DNA of 64,000 bases from Saccopteryx bilineata (taxonomy: Eukaryota; Chordata; Mammalia; Chiroptera; Emballonuridae). A program made the translations under genes and the position numbers. Under the pieces are notes generated by a model. It had not been told where the DNA came from. It ran no database searches and saw only the letters and a program-made list of their open reading frames with translations. Positions 38,093-50,654 of this stretch are shown here, piece after piece. The stretch spans positions 275,790,482 through 275,854,481 of the forward strand of contig NC_089490.1 of the NCBI RefSeq assembly GCF_036850765.1, written 5' to 3'. The first letter of the stretch is position 1, and the number at the start of each line of letters is the position of its first letter.

Positions 38093-38553
38093 TAGCTCCT
38101 GGCAGTACCTCCTGGCCCCCACCCTTCCAAGACTGACCCGGGTGGCCTTGGCTCCCGGTGGGAACTGAGACCAGCATCCAGCACCTCAGCCGGGCCCCTC
38201 CAACGCCTGCCGCTGATCACTCTGCATGTTCCTTGTGTGGTGGTCACGTCCATCTTAAAGAACAGCTCCTTGTACTCATCTGTGAAGCCTTATTCAACGT
38301 GGACGCTGTTTTCTGACTTCCCAGGATCCTTCCAGAAGCAAGTCTGGACCTGGAGCTGCAGGGGGTGAAGTCGGCTTTGGCGTTTGTTTCTCAGTAGCCG
38401 TGTCTGTTCTTTGAGGTGGGGTATTTTCATTCTACATTTGTCGGAGCCACAGAGGTCAACCCATACTCTATTCTTCCTCGGTGGATAGGATGGGAGGTCG
38501 CCATTGTTTTACTGCCCTCACATTTTGTTTCAAATTTCAGAACAGTTTTTCTA

Positions 38554-38561
38554 TGTAAATA
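38554..38561 (+). promoter_or_regulatory. Candidate Pumilio response element in TENT4A 3' UTR
   Basis: The octamer TGTAAATA matches the canonical PUF-protein site UGUAHAUA. It sits about 460 nt after the stop codon. One short match is suggestive only. Confidence 0.45.
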
Positions 38562-40186
38562 TTGAAAACTTATGATTTGTGCAATAACAGATTTTTTTAT
38601 TTAATTTCATATTTTCACATAAGTTATATTTAAGGGAGTAGGGAATTTTTTTAAACAAACTTAGAACCTTTCCCGAGTTGTATTTTCTAAGTTGGGTTCA
38701 TCAAGTCGGCTGGTTGTCTGATGAGCACCATTGTGAACACCATGAGTGAGGGGCTTGAGTGTATTTTTATGTTTATTCTTCGGGTCAGAGGGGAGACCTC
38801 TTTGTTCGTGATGAAGGAGCTGAGTTGTCCCCCATGTTTTCTGAAGGGTTTTGGCCCCCAAGTCTACTGACCAGTTGCCTGCCGGCCCTGCCGTCTGGCC
38901 TGTCTGTTGTCTTGCTCTGACCATGGAGTTTTAATGTTTGCTTTTTGGTTCTTTTAAACTAGACAACAAATCCAGCATTTAAAGTGCCAGAAGTATAACT
39001 TTCTAAGATGAAAAAAGGTTGTCACATTATAAAATCTTTAAAAAAAAATGTGAACTTCTACCTGCTTCAGTTTTAGTAACATAACCTGTAATGATGGGTC
39101 TGGTGAATATCATTACGGACAATGGTGCCCAGTTTTAGGAATGTGGAGAAAGGAATTATGTTGATTCCGTTGAGGAATCTGTGTAGCAGTATGCATTAGT
39201 TCTGTTAAGAGCAAATATATGAGAAGTACTTCAGCTGCTCAGTGCGCCATGGAGAGTATTCCTAAAGTATTGCGGGAGAGCACAGCCCAGTGTTGGGGCC
39301 GGGACGTGGCTGGTGCCCGACTGGATAAGCATACAGGTATACTATGCAAGTGTATTCTGCCATGACAACCACTGTCTTTGTTACCTTTTTTTGAACAAGA
39401 ATATATTCATCCTGCCTGACCCCGAGTTTTTCGAGCACCACAGTTGTCCTGGGAGTTAGCTGCGTTGCACAGGTCATCTGACTTCCCATTTCTAATGTGG
39501 GGCTGTTGTCCTTGCTGAACACTACAGGGAGGTTGGCCTTTGAAGTCCACTAGTGGAGAATGTTGAGACAAGAAACTTATTACCATGACAGCTGATTGAT
39601 ACACAAAGTGATATCTGAATGTGATGGACACCCAACAAGGACAAGCTTTAAAATGTCTTATGTCTATGGTGTTGTTTTTTTTTGTTTTTGTTTTTTTTTA
39701 AGCAGGACTGGCCCACATTATCACTGAGGTCTGCCAGCTGAGACTGCAGATTCTCTAGGAGGCATTCCAGAATAGAGTAGCACATTTTGTCTGCAGTTCT
39801 TAATGATTGAAAGCTATCAAAAATATTTAAAGATATTTAAATTGTGAACCTATTGATAAAGAAATATTTATAAAAACTGATATGTAGGCCTGTACTAATC
39901 TCTACGCATTAGCAATATTGACTGTAACACTACATTAAGGACACCACTGCGGGGACAGCAGCAAGTGTCCCGTGGGTGCCCATTTTAAAGCTCGATTCAC
40001 AGGCACAGGTGCCATGCTCCACCCTCGTCATGGTGAACCGAATGAATTGGCCTGGCTACCACTGTGGTCACACACTACAGGTCTAACAAAAAGATATCAT
40101 GTTTTGATTTTTTTTGTGTATGGACAACAATGTGGAAGCTAAAATTGACATATTTTTATGTAAAGTTTTTCTATTCTTTGATTTTT

Positions 40187-40192
40187 AATAAA
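40187..40192 (+). terminator. TENT4A: TENT4A polyadenylation signal AATAAA
   Basis: A canonical hexamer in the context tttttAATAAActttgaaa, followed within about 25-40 nt by a GT-containing stretch (gtgattgagtatg). I see no other AATAAA between the stop codon and this point, so it should set the 3' end of the main transcript. Confidence 0.85.
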
Positions 40193-40772
40193 CTTTGAAA
40201 ACCAGATAGTGATTGAGTATGAGCTTTCCTCTTAAGGAGAGGGATGGTTTTTACAGTTTCATAATCTCAAATTTTCTAAATTAAGACAATGAAAATGATT
40301 TCATCCATTGGTTCAGTAAGCGCAGTGCCTGGCCGGGACCCCAGGCCTGGGGGCGGTCAGCGCTCGTGCTGTGTGACCGCCGAGCCAACCCTGGGTGCTG
40401 TGTCCCTGGACTGCCCGTGAAGCGTTTCTTCTATGTCACTCATAGGTCAGTGTTTCTGTCACGTAAAAAAGACACATTTTAAATGTCAAGTAATCATATT
40501 GTATCTTGAAATGTAACTTACATGTAGACCTTATATGGAACTTGATAAAAATTCTCATAAACCAGTGAGTGACAGAGCTACTTGTGTCAGGCCACACGGC
40601 CCCTCAGAGTGTGTGTTCCAGACCAATCAACAGCATTGTGAAGGTGGGTGTCGAGTGCACCCCAGTCAGTCAGTCCTTCCACAGAAGGTTTCCCTGGCGG
40701 CTCTGAGCAGGTGCTACTGGAGATGGCTGGGACCCAGCCCCCATGGCACCACGCTTCTGTGAGGTGGCCAGA

Positions 40773-40839
40773 AGGATGCCGGCCCGCATCACGGACTGGG
40801 GTTCTGTGGGCAGTGTTTATAGGATGCCGGCCCGCATCA
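40773..40839 (+). repeat. 19-bp direct repeat, 48-bp period
   Basis: AGGATGCCGGCCCGCATCA occurs at 40773-40791 and 40821-40839. Each copy contains GATGC..GCATC dyad symmetry. Confidence 0.85.
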
Positions 40840-41184
40840 TGGTGGTCCTGGGAAGGTGTGCTGGTGTGGTTGTAAACACGCACTAACCTCAGCAGCTAGT
40901 TTCAGTTCCTCCTCACTCAGCCGCTCATGGCTGTTGGGCCTCCTGTTCCATCCTCTCTGTTCCTGCTACCTCCTCGTGCAGCTGTCTGGCCCATGCCTCA
41001 CATACTGCAGCCCCCTTGTGGTCAAGTCCCTCAACCCCCTGTCTCTCAGTTGGTTCCCCAAGCAAAGCAGCTCTGGGTTCTCGCCCCTGCTGGCCCCCTC
41101 AGTGCTGTGTGCAGCATAAGGCGTACTGGGGATGTTAGCCAAACCCTGTAGGTGGCGCCACTAAGATGAGGCTGACATTGGTAA

Positions 41185-41300
41185 GTGCTTAGTGGGTGCC
41201 TGGCCCTGAGGCAGCGGTATTTGTTCCTGTCTCTAGCTGAATAAACTGAGGCACAGGGAGGTTAAGTAACTGGGTCAAGGTTATTTGTCAACTGGCGTAG
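41185..41300 (+). repeat. MIR fragment
   Basis: Reads aagtgcttagtgggtgcctg, then aactgaggcacagggaggtt, aagtaactgggtcaaggtt. This is MIR core order. Confidence 0.75.
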
Positions 41301-41797
41301 TTGAGATGGGACACATTACCCCAGTGACTGCTTTTAATCCCCACTTAGTCTACAAATTCCCCCAACCCTGTTCCTTTTACTCCCTTTGGCCATTGGCCTT
41401 GCCTCCCGTCAGGACGCGCCTCTGTGCCACTGCCTCTGGCCAGCTCCTAAATCTTTGAACTCCACCTCATGAATGAGGCCTATGAGTCCCTCCTCTTCCG
41501 CACAGCCCTGGGCTTGTTCCAGCCGTCTGTCTCATCTCTCCAGAATAGGGTGGCACTGGCTGGGGTGGGGATGTGGCCTTCACCAAGCCCAGTCTGCACC
41601 TTCAGTCCCTGGGCAGCTGTGCCTGGGTCACAGTGATCAGTGGTGGCTCCCTGCAGGTGGGCCATATATCCCTTCTGAGGAGAAGGCCATGGTTTCTGTT
41701 GTCCAGTGTCCTATGAATGCTTGCCTCTCAGATGGTCTCTACCAAAGGACTTATTTTTTAATATCCTGTTGGTCATGTACCAAAAGTCGTGTAAAAC

Positions 41798-42235
41798 TGG
41801 TTTTCAGCGTTTTTACACTTGTGGACCGTGAAAGCAGGAATTAAAACCATTATTAATATTTAGCCCATTATCTTTTAATTATAATAACTATATAGAAAAT
41901 GAAAATTCTTTAAAATAACTAGATGAACATTAAAAACATTTTTAATAGAATACAACTGAAATTTCTAGAGAGCAATATTTAATTACATTAAAGCTAGTAT
42001 GAAATCTGTTGCTTCTGTGCAAGAGCACTTGATAACTGAGGCTGCAGCTTTGTTTCTGAGATGAAGCGCCACATTGATACCCATTGGTTTCTCTGATTTT
42101 TATCAGTGGTAGGGCTGAAAAAGTCTGCTCAAACGGGTAGGTAGTAGAAAACGCAGTTGAAAATTAAATAGCTTTGTAACTACGAGATGGATATTTTTTC
42201 AGTGATACCCAAAATTGTGACAATGATTGCATTTT
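41798..42235 (-). repeat. Candidate hAT relic
   Basis: The start ctggttttcagcgttttta followed by cacttgtggaccgtgaaag resembles hAT termini that read CAGTGGTTTTCAACC. The reverse strand around 42020-42130 gives NQWVSMWRFISETKLQ-like residues that may be transposase remains. The far end was not found, so the call is tentative. Confidence 0.35.
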
Positions 42236-44374
42236 ATGTTTGGACACCAGAGTGACATCAGCTTATCAGATTAAAGCCCACATTGTTATGGAGTTGAACA
42301 GGCCCACGTCCCTGGTGGCCATGGCTAGGGCTCTAGGGCCTACCTGGCCCATGCTCTGGGCAGCAGCTCCCACACGCTCAGGCCTCTCCAGCCCTCCCTC
42401 CTCAGAAGCGTTTCTCCTACTACCTTGGAACTAATGATCATTGGCCTAACCACCACACTATTTGTGCTGATTCCTTCCTGTGGGTGGTTAGTGGGAACTC
42501 ACACTGTGCTATTGTTCTTCACAAAGTAATTCTAAGGACTGTGTGCTCATCTCCAGGTAAGTATGGCTGTTGGGGTGCCCCCTCCAGAGATGTGAATTCC
42601 TTGATGTAGACAGAGCTGCACCTGGAAAATTTGAAGTCCTGGTCGTTTTCCCTGGTGGCCAGGGAAAGCACCATTTTTCATATTTCTGTGATGCTTCATC
42701 AAGTGGGCTACATTTTCTTTGCCACCATGTGCATATAACTGTGCTACTCTTATATATAGCATCTAGTCTGTTCTATTTCATGAAACAACTAAATGCTGAG
42801 GAGAGGGAACAGGGAGAGCTGCCTCAGATGAGAGACCTTAGAGATGGGGCAGTTTGCTTCCTCCCTCTGGGGTGTCCCAGTATCCTCTGCTGCTTTTCAA
42901 GAGACATTCTGATGGGTAGGGTCCATGGTGCTTGGCCCTTTGATGGGGAACATCTCTCTGGCTGGTGGTGACACCCCATGATCAGGTCTAAATGTTGCTG
43001 CACTCTGTCCTGAGTGCAGAACAAAGGGCAAATGCAACGTGTTCTGGCTGGTCTCCCTCTCCATGCCCGAAATTTCCAGCTCATTGCCAAGTTGAGAAGC
43101 CCAGGGGGCAGTTCTGGTACAGGGAAGGGGGTCCTGCCAAAGTGTGGGGGGTTCTGACAACCCTGGTTTCTGCCTGTGTGACCCCTAGTCCCCTTGGGGA
43201 AGAGGGTGACAGGGATTGAGGGTAACCTCTTCCCTGTCCACTTTTTGGGGGGCCAGCTCCTTTGTCCACATCCATTGGGTCTGTCCTCCTCTCTGAGCCG
43301 CCTGGAGGGGTATAGATGGTGGTTTTTTCTCTTTTCCGGTGTTGGGCCTGTAAAATCAGTGGCCAAATAATAATTATATTTTTTGACAATCACTGTATCA
43401 TAGTAAAGTAGTATTTCTTCTGTGTTATTATTTAACTTTTCATATTTATCTTCTTTATAGAATAGACTATCAGCTTTCTGAGGTGTGTATGTATTTGTGT
43501 GTGTGTGTGTGCATGTCTGTGGGTCCCTCCCAGGCTCAGCACCATGGTGGGCACCCAGAGGTTGCTGGACGCAAGGTTTATGGGAGGTACCCCACTTCCC
43601 TTGCTCCTGTTATTACATGCCAGATAAAGTCTGAAGCAAAATGAACTGCGAAATTTCAGTGAATATAAGACAAAAGTTCTGTAGAGAAATGCAGCAGGAA
43701 ATTGAGTCAAGAATCCAGATTCATTTTTTAAGGAAAATTGGAATCTAGATCTGTACTAAATTTTTTTTTAAGTGTTTTGTCCTTTTAGCTGAAATGTAGC
43801 GCATTCGAGTGTTCTCCATCCTGGAAGGTTTTGTTTGTTGTTTTTGACAAAGTGCCTGCTAGTCAATCAGCATAGGAGGAAGAAAAGTTGGAGCCACAAA
43901 GAAGCCAGATAATTGTCAATATTTTGTTTTGTTCTTTTGCTTTGTTTCATTTAATTTCATCCAATTTCATCTCAAGTTCCTGAATGGGTGTGGCTACTGG
44001 TGAGTCTGTCCCCCTGGCAGGTCTACCAGGCCTCCATCCTTCCTGCTGCTGACTGCTCAGAGGACCTCTGCAAGAGCACCCAGGGTCTCTGTGGGCTGAG
44101 GGCTCCCTGACTGGTCCAGCCCTCCTTTGCAGGCCCTTCAGGAAGCGCGGGCTGCTTCGAGTCTCACCGAGAGAAGACAGGGGGCGCTCTCACCTCACGA
44201 GCAGATTTTCTTACCCTGAGAACCTCCAGGCTGGGGGGTCCTTCCCTCCCGCAGGGATCCCAGATCTGCACATCACAGAAGGGACACCTTCCTCGTGAGA
44301 GGGTGGCCCCCTGAGGTAGGCTGCAAATTACATTGGTATTTGAAAAACCTTGTGATTGGGTTAAAAAATAATAC

Positions 44375-44390
44375 GGGGGGGGGGGGGGGG
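44375..44390 (+). repeat. G16 homopolymer
   Basis: Sixteen consecutive G bases after aatac; likely length-variable. Confidence 0.95.
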
Positions 44391-46514
44391 AGGCTGCATT
44401 TTTTTCTTCTATTGAAGAAAAAATCTGTAAAATCCCAATAGTGAAAACAAGGGTGAGGCTGAATGGCTGAGGTCTGGGCCATCCCTGCTGCCCCAAGGGG
44501 TGCTTGTCAGCTCCAACAGGGGACTGCCTGAATTGCTGAAATCAGACTTCCACCTTCCCTGCAGAGCCTGCAGATGGGCTCTGTCACTGGGGTCCCATGT
44601 GCTGGGAGGGAACCCAAGCTTGATGGTGGAGGGGCTTGTGCCCCTGGGGCCTGCACAACCTGCCCCCACGATGCCCCTTTTCCAAGGAAGAAGTCAGGAA
44701 CAGGAACAGGAGCTGCTGTGGCTTGAGGATTGTGCCCTGCTCCATCTCCCTCCCTTATTGGCCATGTGAGCAAGCGCCCACAGGGCAAGTGACCCTGTCT
44801 GAGCCCCTCTACCTGTTGACAGGGTGGCTGACACCCACCCTGGAACTGTGGGAGAGCCATGTGCCTACCTGCAAGAGCTCTGCCAACTGCCAGCTGCCCT
44901 GCCAACGCCGCTCATGGAGGCTTTCGGGCACAAGCTCCCCGCCCTGCACTTCCTTCTCTAACCCCCTGCCCTCCTTGGGGCTCTCTGCCCAGCCCTCGCC
45001 TCAGCACTGACTCCCTAGACAGGCTTCTGCTTCTGGGAACTGCACATGCGTCTTTATTTACCAGCACACACACAAGGAAACGTCAGACTTAGCTGAGATC
45101 CTGTCAAACAGTCACCCTGGGGGCTTGCGATGGGGCCTGTTGATTTCATCTTATAATTACATTTCCCCCTGAAACCATTTTCAGTTAGAATTCTGTTTGG
45201 CAAGGTACCTAGTGAAACCCATCCAACCTAGGAAATGACAGGAACACTTTTAATTCTTCCAACTTAACCTTTTCATCCTGACTTAACCTTTCCAGTCTGA
45301 CATGAAGGAAGAGATGAGGGCTCCTGCCTGTTATGATTTGCTGAGATTTGAGGCCTGGGTGGGGGAATGTAGGAGAGTTGAGCTCCTCTTGGCAGCTGAA
45401 TGAAGATGCCCCTTGTGTTTGAGGGCTCGGACCTCTGAGGAGAGGCTGTTCAGCTGAACGTGCAGCCTTGGTCTTGGCCCCGTGGGGACCACACTGACTT
45501 GACAACACTGGCTTGACCTCCTCCTGACCTCTGTTAGGACCAGGCAAACCTGTGCCGCCCACTACATGTCAGGACCCATTCTGAGCACTTGGCATGTTGG
45601 TGGTATTATTAGGGTGACCCTGGGACACTAGTACAATCTCAGTGAATGACACTGTGGGATGGCCTCGTTCATCAGGGCTATTCAGTCACCCAGTCTTCAA
45701 GCTGAATGGGGGCACCCTTCCCCCACTAGTGGCTGTGCTGAAGGAGCAGGACAGGACATTTCAGAAGGTCACAAAGAGCAGGGAGCAGGGGCCTGGGCAG
45801 CTGACCTGGAACCCCACGCCGCCCCTGCTAGTGAGGGTCTCGGGGAATTCCTGCACATCTGCCTCCTGTCTTTGCCTACCTCTGCTGGTAATACCAGGGC
45901 CCCTCTTCTGGGATCGTGGGGGCATTAAATAAACCGACAATCCTTAATAGTGCTATGTGCACTGGAAGTCGTAGAGAGGAGAAAGAGGAAACACGTTACA
46001 GTTTGCCTTATTTTTTTATTCTTACTGAGTTTGTAGTGTAAGAAATAGACATATTTTCTTTGACTTCTGCACTGCCAATGAGATAAGGAAGTCATTTGAG
46101 GAGAATGTATTGGAAAAAAGAATTTCATTCACTCCCTCGAGAAAAATCACCGTGTGTGTGAGTATTTGAGCATGCGCCCAAGTGCCTGCACAGATTAAGG
46201 ACAAGAAGTCAAGTTAATAAAAACCTTTCTGTTGGAGCCTCCAACAAACCTGTAATAACCATTTAATTTCAGGCTCCTTGTAAACAGTGTTTGGTTTCAC
46301 CAGGATCTTTCTCTCCTGTGGGGAGTAAACCTCAATCAATAGAGCTGATCAAAGCATTGGCCACTAACAACTGACACGACCTTAAATTCTTTTTCTGATT
46401 ATCAATATGATGTGCACATTCATATTAGCACACTTGGAAAACACAGAACAATATCAGAACCACCTAGAATTCCAACAGGCATAGATAACCACTGTGCTCC
46501 ATGGATATATTTTT

Positions 46515-46735
46515 AGGCATGGTCTATTAAACAATGACCCATTGGTCAAATCTAGCCTGCTGCCTGGTTTTATAAGTTCTCTGAAGTTTTATGAGAATGT
46601 GCCCACGTTTACTTGTTTACATGTTGTCTAGGACCATTTCCAGTTTCAGTGGTGGAGTTGAGTCATGACAGATACTGCATGGCTTGCAAAGCTTAAGATA
46701 CTTACTATTTGGCCCTTTATATGTGTAACCAGTGT
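46515..46735 (+). repeat. Ancient hAT-Charlie-type relic
   Basis: Reads atgacccattggtcaaatct, tagcctgctgcctggtttta and later gcatggcttgcaaagctta, tttggcccttta. These phrases match an old mammalian MITE built around GGCCAAATC and GCCTGTTTTT. Confidence 0.5.
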
Positions 46736-48119
46736 GGCAACCCCTCCTTTGGGTGATTTCTATCATGCAGCACACCTGAGTTGTTAGATCAGTGTGTCTT
46801 AGCAAGGGCATTCTAAGAAAAACCAGTTTCAAAGTTTCTGGGAGCATACTGAGCTTACTTGGCCATGGTGAGTGTGAGGTAGGAGCCTGGGAGAGAGAGC
46901 AGGGGTGGGTGGGGGGGACTGAGGAGGGTGGTCTGGATGGAGTGACATCTTGGTACCTTGGATGCTATGACCATGAGTGACAACTAAAGTTCAGTGTGAA
47001 AGAAAAGACCAACGGGCTGTGGAGAATGTGATGTGATGAGCTGTTCTTGTGCGGGAGGAGGAGGGCTAGAGTGAAAGAAGACGAGGGTCCCATGATCCAG
47101 GAGGAGAGGGTCACTAGCAGTGACAAATGCCGCAGTGAAAGCGACTGAGCTAAGGAGTGTGAAGGGGCCCCTGGATGGGAAAGCTGGCGTGTGGCTGGCT
47201 AGTGAGCTGTGTGAGCCCACATGCTACAGAGAAACCCAGACGAGGGGCGGGAGAGGGGCGCACAGATGGAGAAATGGGAGGGGGAGCCCCATGTTCTGAA
47301 AGAAAATAGGTGTTTCCTACAATAAAAGATGCCCTGACAATTTTGTACATATAGGCAAAATAAGTTAGTGGAAAGTTCTTTTTTACCCATTATTTTATAT
47401 TTTAATGGAGACCGAAGTAAAGTCTTGTCTGTGATTTATCTTTTTGAATAAAGATGGTGCTTCATATATGTAAGAAATCTTAATATGGTATTATTCATTA
47501 ATTTATGTATACATTATGTTGCCTCAGTGTGCATATAAATAAAATTTATATATTTTAATTGCCATACTGAATCACCAACCCTAGGGAGAAAAAGTATAAT
47601 ATGAATCATTTTACAAAGTCAATAATCGCAACCCAGTTTTATGTGAATCTGTACCTTAGCATGTCGGTTGGCTTGAAGAGATGCAAATATTAAGCATCTT
47701 AAAGTTTAGGTAGTAAATGCTTACTTTTTAAAAGGTATAGAAAATAACTCAGTTTAGAATTGAATGAAAATCCCCCCTCCATTTAAAATAAAGTAATATG
47801 CCAGTCCAGTATTTTGGATATCTTGTAATTTAGGGTCACCCGGTCAGGTAGTTGTGTGATTTTTAACTGTCCCATCATTTTTTTTAGGTCACATGTTCCA
47901 GGAGCTGTAGCTTTTTATTAACCATACCCAACCCCACCCAGTCACATAGGCTGGTCTCAGGGGTGACGCTGAGAGAAGAGGGATATGTGTGGGGTGAGGA
48001 ATATGCTGAAAGAACTCTGTGGGGGATGGGAGGGGGAGTGCGGGAGCGGGGAGGGAAGTGGCCAGGGGTGGGAGATGGGGGACGTGTTGAAGAAGATCCT
48101 AGAGGAGATAAATATTCGT
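46736..48119. other. Intergenic, G-rich in two places
   Basis: Contains G-rich stretches near 46900-46935 and 48021-48053 that can form G-quadruplexes. No gene or young repeat recognised. Confidence 0.65.
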
Positions 48120-48126
48120 AAGAGCT

Positions 48127-48513
48127 TTTTTTTTTTTTTTTTTTTTTTTGTATTTTTCTGAAGCTGGAAACGGGGAGAGACAGTCAGACAGACTCCCGCA
48201 TGCGCCGACCGGGATCCACCCGGCACGCCCACCAGGGGCGACGCTCTGCCCCTCCGGGGTGTCGCTCTGCCGTGACCAGAGCCACTCTAGTGCCTGGGGC
48301 AGAGGCCAAGGTGCCATCCCCAGCGCCCGGGCCATCTTTGCTCCAATGGAGCCTTGGCTGCGGGAGGGGAAGAGGGAGACAGAGAGGAAGGAGGTGGGGG
48401 GCGGGGGTGGAGAAGCAAATGGGCGCTTCTCCTATGTGCCCTAGCCGGGAATCGAACCCGGGTGCCCCGCACGCCAGGCCGACGCTCTACCGCTGAGCCA
48501 ACCGGCCAGGGCC
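48127..48513 (-). mobile_element. Young long-type bat SINE
   Basis: A T tail of about 20, then TTTCTGAAGCTGGAAACGG, a single (not doubled) CCACCAGGGGCGACGCTCTG block, and the reversed head GAGCCAACCGGCCAGGGC. The reversed B box gggaatcgaacccgg is intact. aagagct lies on both sides as a short duplication. Confidence 0.92.
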
Positions 48514-48615
48514 AAGAGCTCATTTTTTTTTTCTTTTTTTTTTTTCCTGTTCATTGTACAGTCAATAGGCCCTGATTTTTCTAATTGACCCCCACATGGG
48601 TTAGGGTTTGCTGAG

Positions 48616-49242
48616 TGTGGAAAAAATGGGGCCACATACTACACTCGATGAGTTCAGGGGATATCTCTAAGGTGACCTTACAAACCAGAGACTTAAAGTA
48701 ACCGCACAGGATGGGCTGAAATGAAAGCTTCCTCACTATAAGCAAATCATGGTGGGCAGTCGTGTCCTAGGCCAATATCTTCCTTGAGAAATATTGACAT
48801 CAACTGAGACTCTACTGTCTTTTTGCACCTACAGTAACTTAACCTTTGGAATGTCAAGAGTCATCACTTATTCCCAGACCCCACAGGGCACAGCCTCCCA
48901 CCAGAACACGAGGGCACAGGAGCCCTCGTCGTTATCTTGTTCCCCGCACACCATCTCTCCGGGCTGTAAATGTTAACTACTGACTATCCTATAGCTCCAA
49001 TGTAAAAGAAGTGTCTATCCATTTTACCTTTTATCCAATCTCAGAGATTTCCCTGCTTTGGTCCCTCCCACCTTTTTAATCTATCACCAATGGATTTTGT
49101 GTAGCCCCCTTACGTCTTCGTGGTAAAAGTGCCATTTTGGGGAACATTTCCTCAATCTGTTGAGATTTTGCTTTCCAGCAATTGTCATCAATTTGGCTCA
49201 AATACACTCATAAAAGTTCTAGACAGGTTTGGACATTTCTTA
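48616..49242 (+). mobile_element. Candidate old LTR
   Basis: The stretch starts TGTGGAAAAAATGG and could end ..ATTTCTTACA. Near its 3' part, tttggctcaaatacactcat then aaaag resembles the R/polyadenylation region of some mammalian LTRs. No target duplication or flanking viral gene was seen. Uncertain. Confidence 0.3.
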
Positions 49243-49500
49243 CATCAACAAGGGGCAGGGCTGGTAGAACCATCCCAGGCTTCCTTTCCTGATGTCCTCA
49301 AGGAGGCAGGTTGGTGAGCCCTTTGTCCATCACACACAGAGAAGCCAGATTCTGAGGCAACAGGTGTTTTGCAGAGAAAAGCAATTTTCATTCATGAGAC
49401 AACCAGATGAGACCAGAGAGGAAGTGCAAATTAGCCTCTCCAATAAAGACTTGAAGCAAATTTAAAGGATAAAGTGAGGAGGGGCGACACATAATTATTT

Positions 49501-49662
49501 TTTTTTTATTTTAACTTACTAATTTTAAAGAGAGAGAAGAAGGGACAGAGACAGACAGATGGAAGTATCAATCTGTTCCTGTATATGCCCTGACCAGAGA
49601 TCGAACCAGCAACCTTTGTCTATCAGACCAATGCTCTGACTAACCGAGCTATCCAGCCAGGG
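49501..49662 (-). mobile_element. Short bat SINE, antisense
   Basis: A T-rich tail and agagagagaagaagggacag lead to the reversed head CTAACCGAGCTATCCAGCCAG. Similar acacataattatt and acacagtaattatt flank it. Confidence 0.82.
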
Positions 49663-49936
49663 CAACACAGTAATTATTCTAATTCAGGGGGCCTGATTGG
49701 ATTGTCTTGGAATGAAGCCACCTAAGGTAAGAACTGTGAAGGAAGGCAGGAAAGAAAAAAGAAATTCCAATCTGGCTGAGCGGTCAGTTTGGAACGTGTC
49801 CATACTGGGGCTGGACACTGGATCTTCCTCACTGATGGCCCTCTGGCTTCTTAATGGGCTCCTGCTGGGAAAAGCAGCACCTCTGTTACTTTAATTCCAT
49901 GAATCTTGGTTTGCTATGCTCTATTTTGAGTAATGT

Positions 49937-50650
49937 TAAGGTGACCAACTTTTTTACAATGAAAAGGACAAAAATAAATTGAAGAAAATATTGTAAATAA
50001 AAGAAACATTTTATTCATTAATATACTATAGTATAAATGCATAATAAAACATTTGTAATATTTTATATTGTAATTATGCTTACATACCTATTAATTTTTA
50101 ATAATAATTTTAAGAAAAAAATACTCTTTTAGATACACAAATACATCACATCACACGCAATGGATCAACTCTGCGTCGATTGAATCGATTGAATACGAAT
50201 AAACTTCCAATATCAAAAAGGAAGACATGTAGGAGTGTAGGAGGACTCTTTTTTTTTTTTTTTTTTTTTTGACAGAGTCAGAGAGAGGGATAGATAGGGA
50301 CAAACAGACAGGAATGGAGAGATATGAGAAGCATCAATTCTTCAATGTGGCACTTTAGTTGTTCATTGATTGTTTTTCTCATATGTGCCTTGACCATGGG
50401 GCTACAGCAGACCGAGTAACCCCTTGCTCAAGCCAGCGACCTTGGGCTCAAGCTGGTGAGCTTTACTCAAACCAAATGAGCCTGCACTCAAGCTGGCGAC
50501 CTCGGCGTCTCGAACCTGGGTCCTCCACATCCCAGTCCGACGCTCTATCCACTGCGCCACCGCCTGGTCAGGCAGAGGACACTTTTCGAGGAAGGGCGGA
50601 ACTCACAAAAGAAGAACTGTCCTCCCTAAAGGAGGACAATTGGTCACCTT
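49937..50650. mobile_element. DNA transposon with 8-bp duplication, split by a SINE
   Basis: The left end TAAGGTGACCAACTTTTTTAC and the right end CAATTGGTCACCTT are inverted repeats (AAGGTGACCAA). Both flanks read agtaatgt (49929-49936 and 50651-50658), a perfect 8-bp duplication. Without the SINE the element is about 390 bp, AT-rich and non-coding. It is probably hAT; I do not recognise the family. Confidence 0.82.
50249..50573 (-). mobile_element. Second-type bat SINE inside the DNA transposon
   Basis: A T20 tail and gacagagtcagagagaggg lead to the reversed head GCGCCACCGCCTGGTCAGGC. Both sides show a gaggac motif next to the junction, a partial duplication. Confidence 0.9.
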
Positions 50651-50654
50651 AGTA

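Larger units (their letters stand above)
38093..40212 (+). other. TENT4A: TENT4A 3' untranslated region
   Basis: About 2.1 kb lies between the stop codon and the cleavage site expected 10-25 nt past AATAAA at 40187. I recognise no SINE, LINE or hAT element in it, unlike almost every intron, which fits a constrained UTR. It contains a Pumilio-type TGTAAATA at 38554-38561, an A/T-rich block at 39800-39900 and T-rich tracts near 39670. The exact cleavage position is inferred. Confidence 0.85.
40213..46514. other. Intergenic DNA downstream of TENT4A
   Basis: No gene could be supported. It is locally GC-rich (40320-41120 and 44080-45000), which creates random open frames on both strands. It holds a MIR piece, a hAT-like relic at 41798, a G16 run at 44375 and a TG/GT tract near 43495. 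The rest shows nothing I recognise. Confidence 0.7.

Noticed and set aside
42824..43393. 189-codon open frame on the minus strand
   Set aside because: No recognisable domain, overlapping open frames on the other strand, and a GC-rich setting; treated as chance.
48440..48513. tRNA-like sequence with A and B boxes (also in the other SINEs)
   Set aside because: These are the tRNA-derived heads of SINEs: each continues into a SINE body and tail and has a target duplication, so none is a functional tRNA gene.
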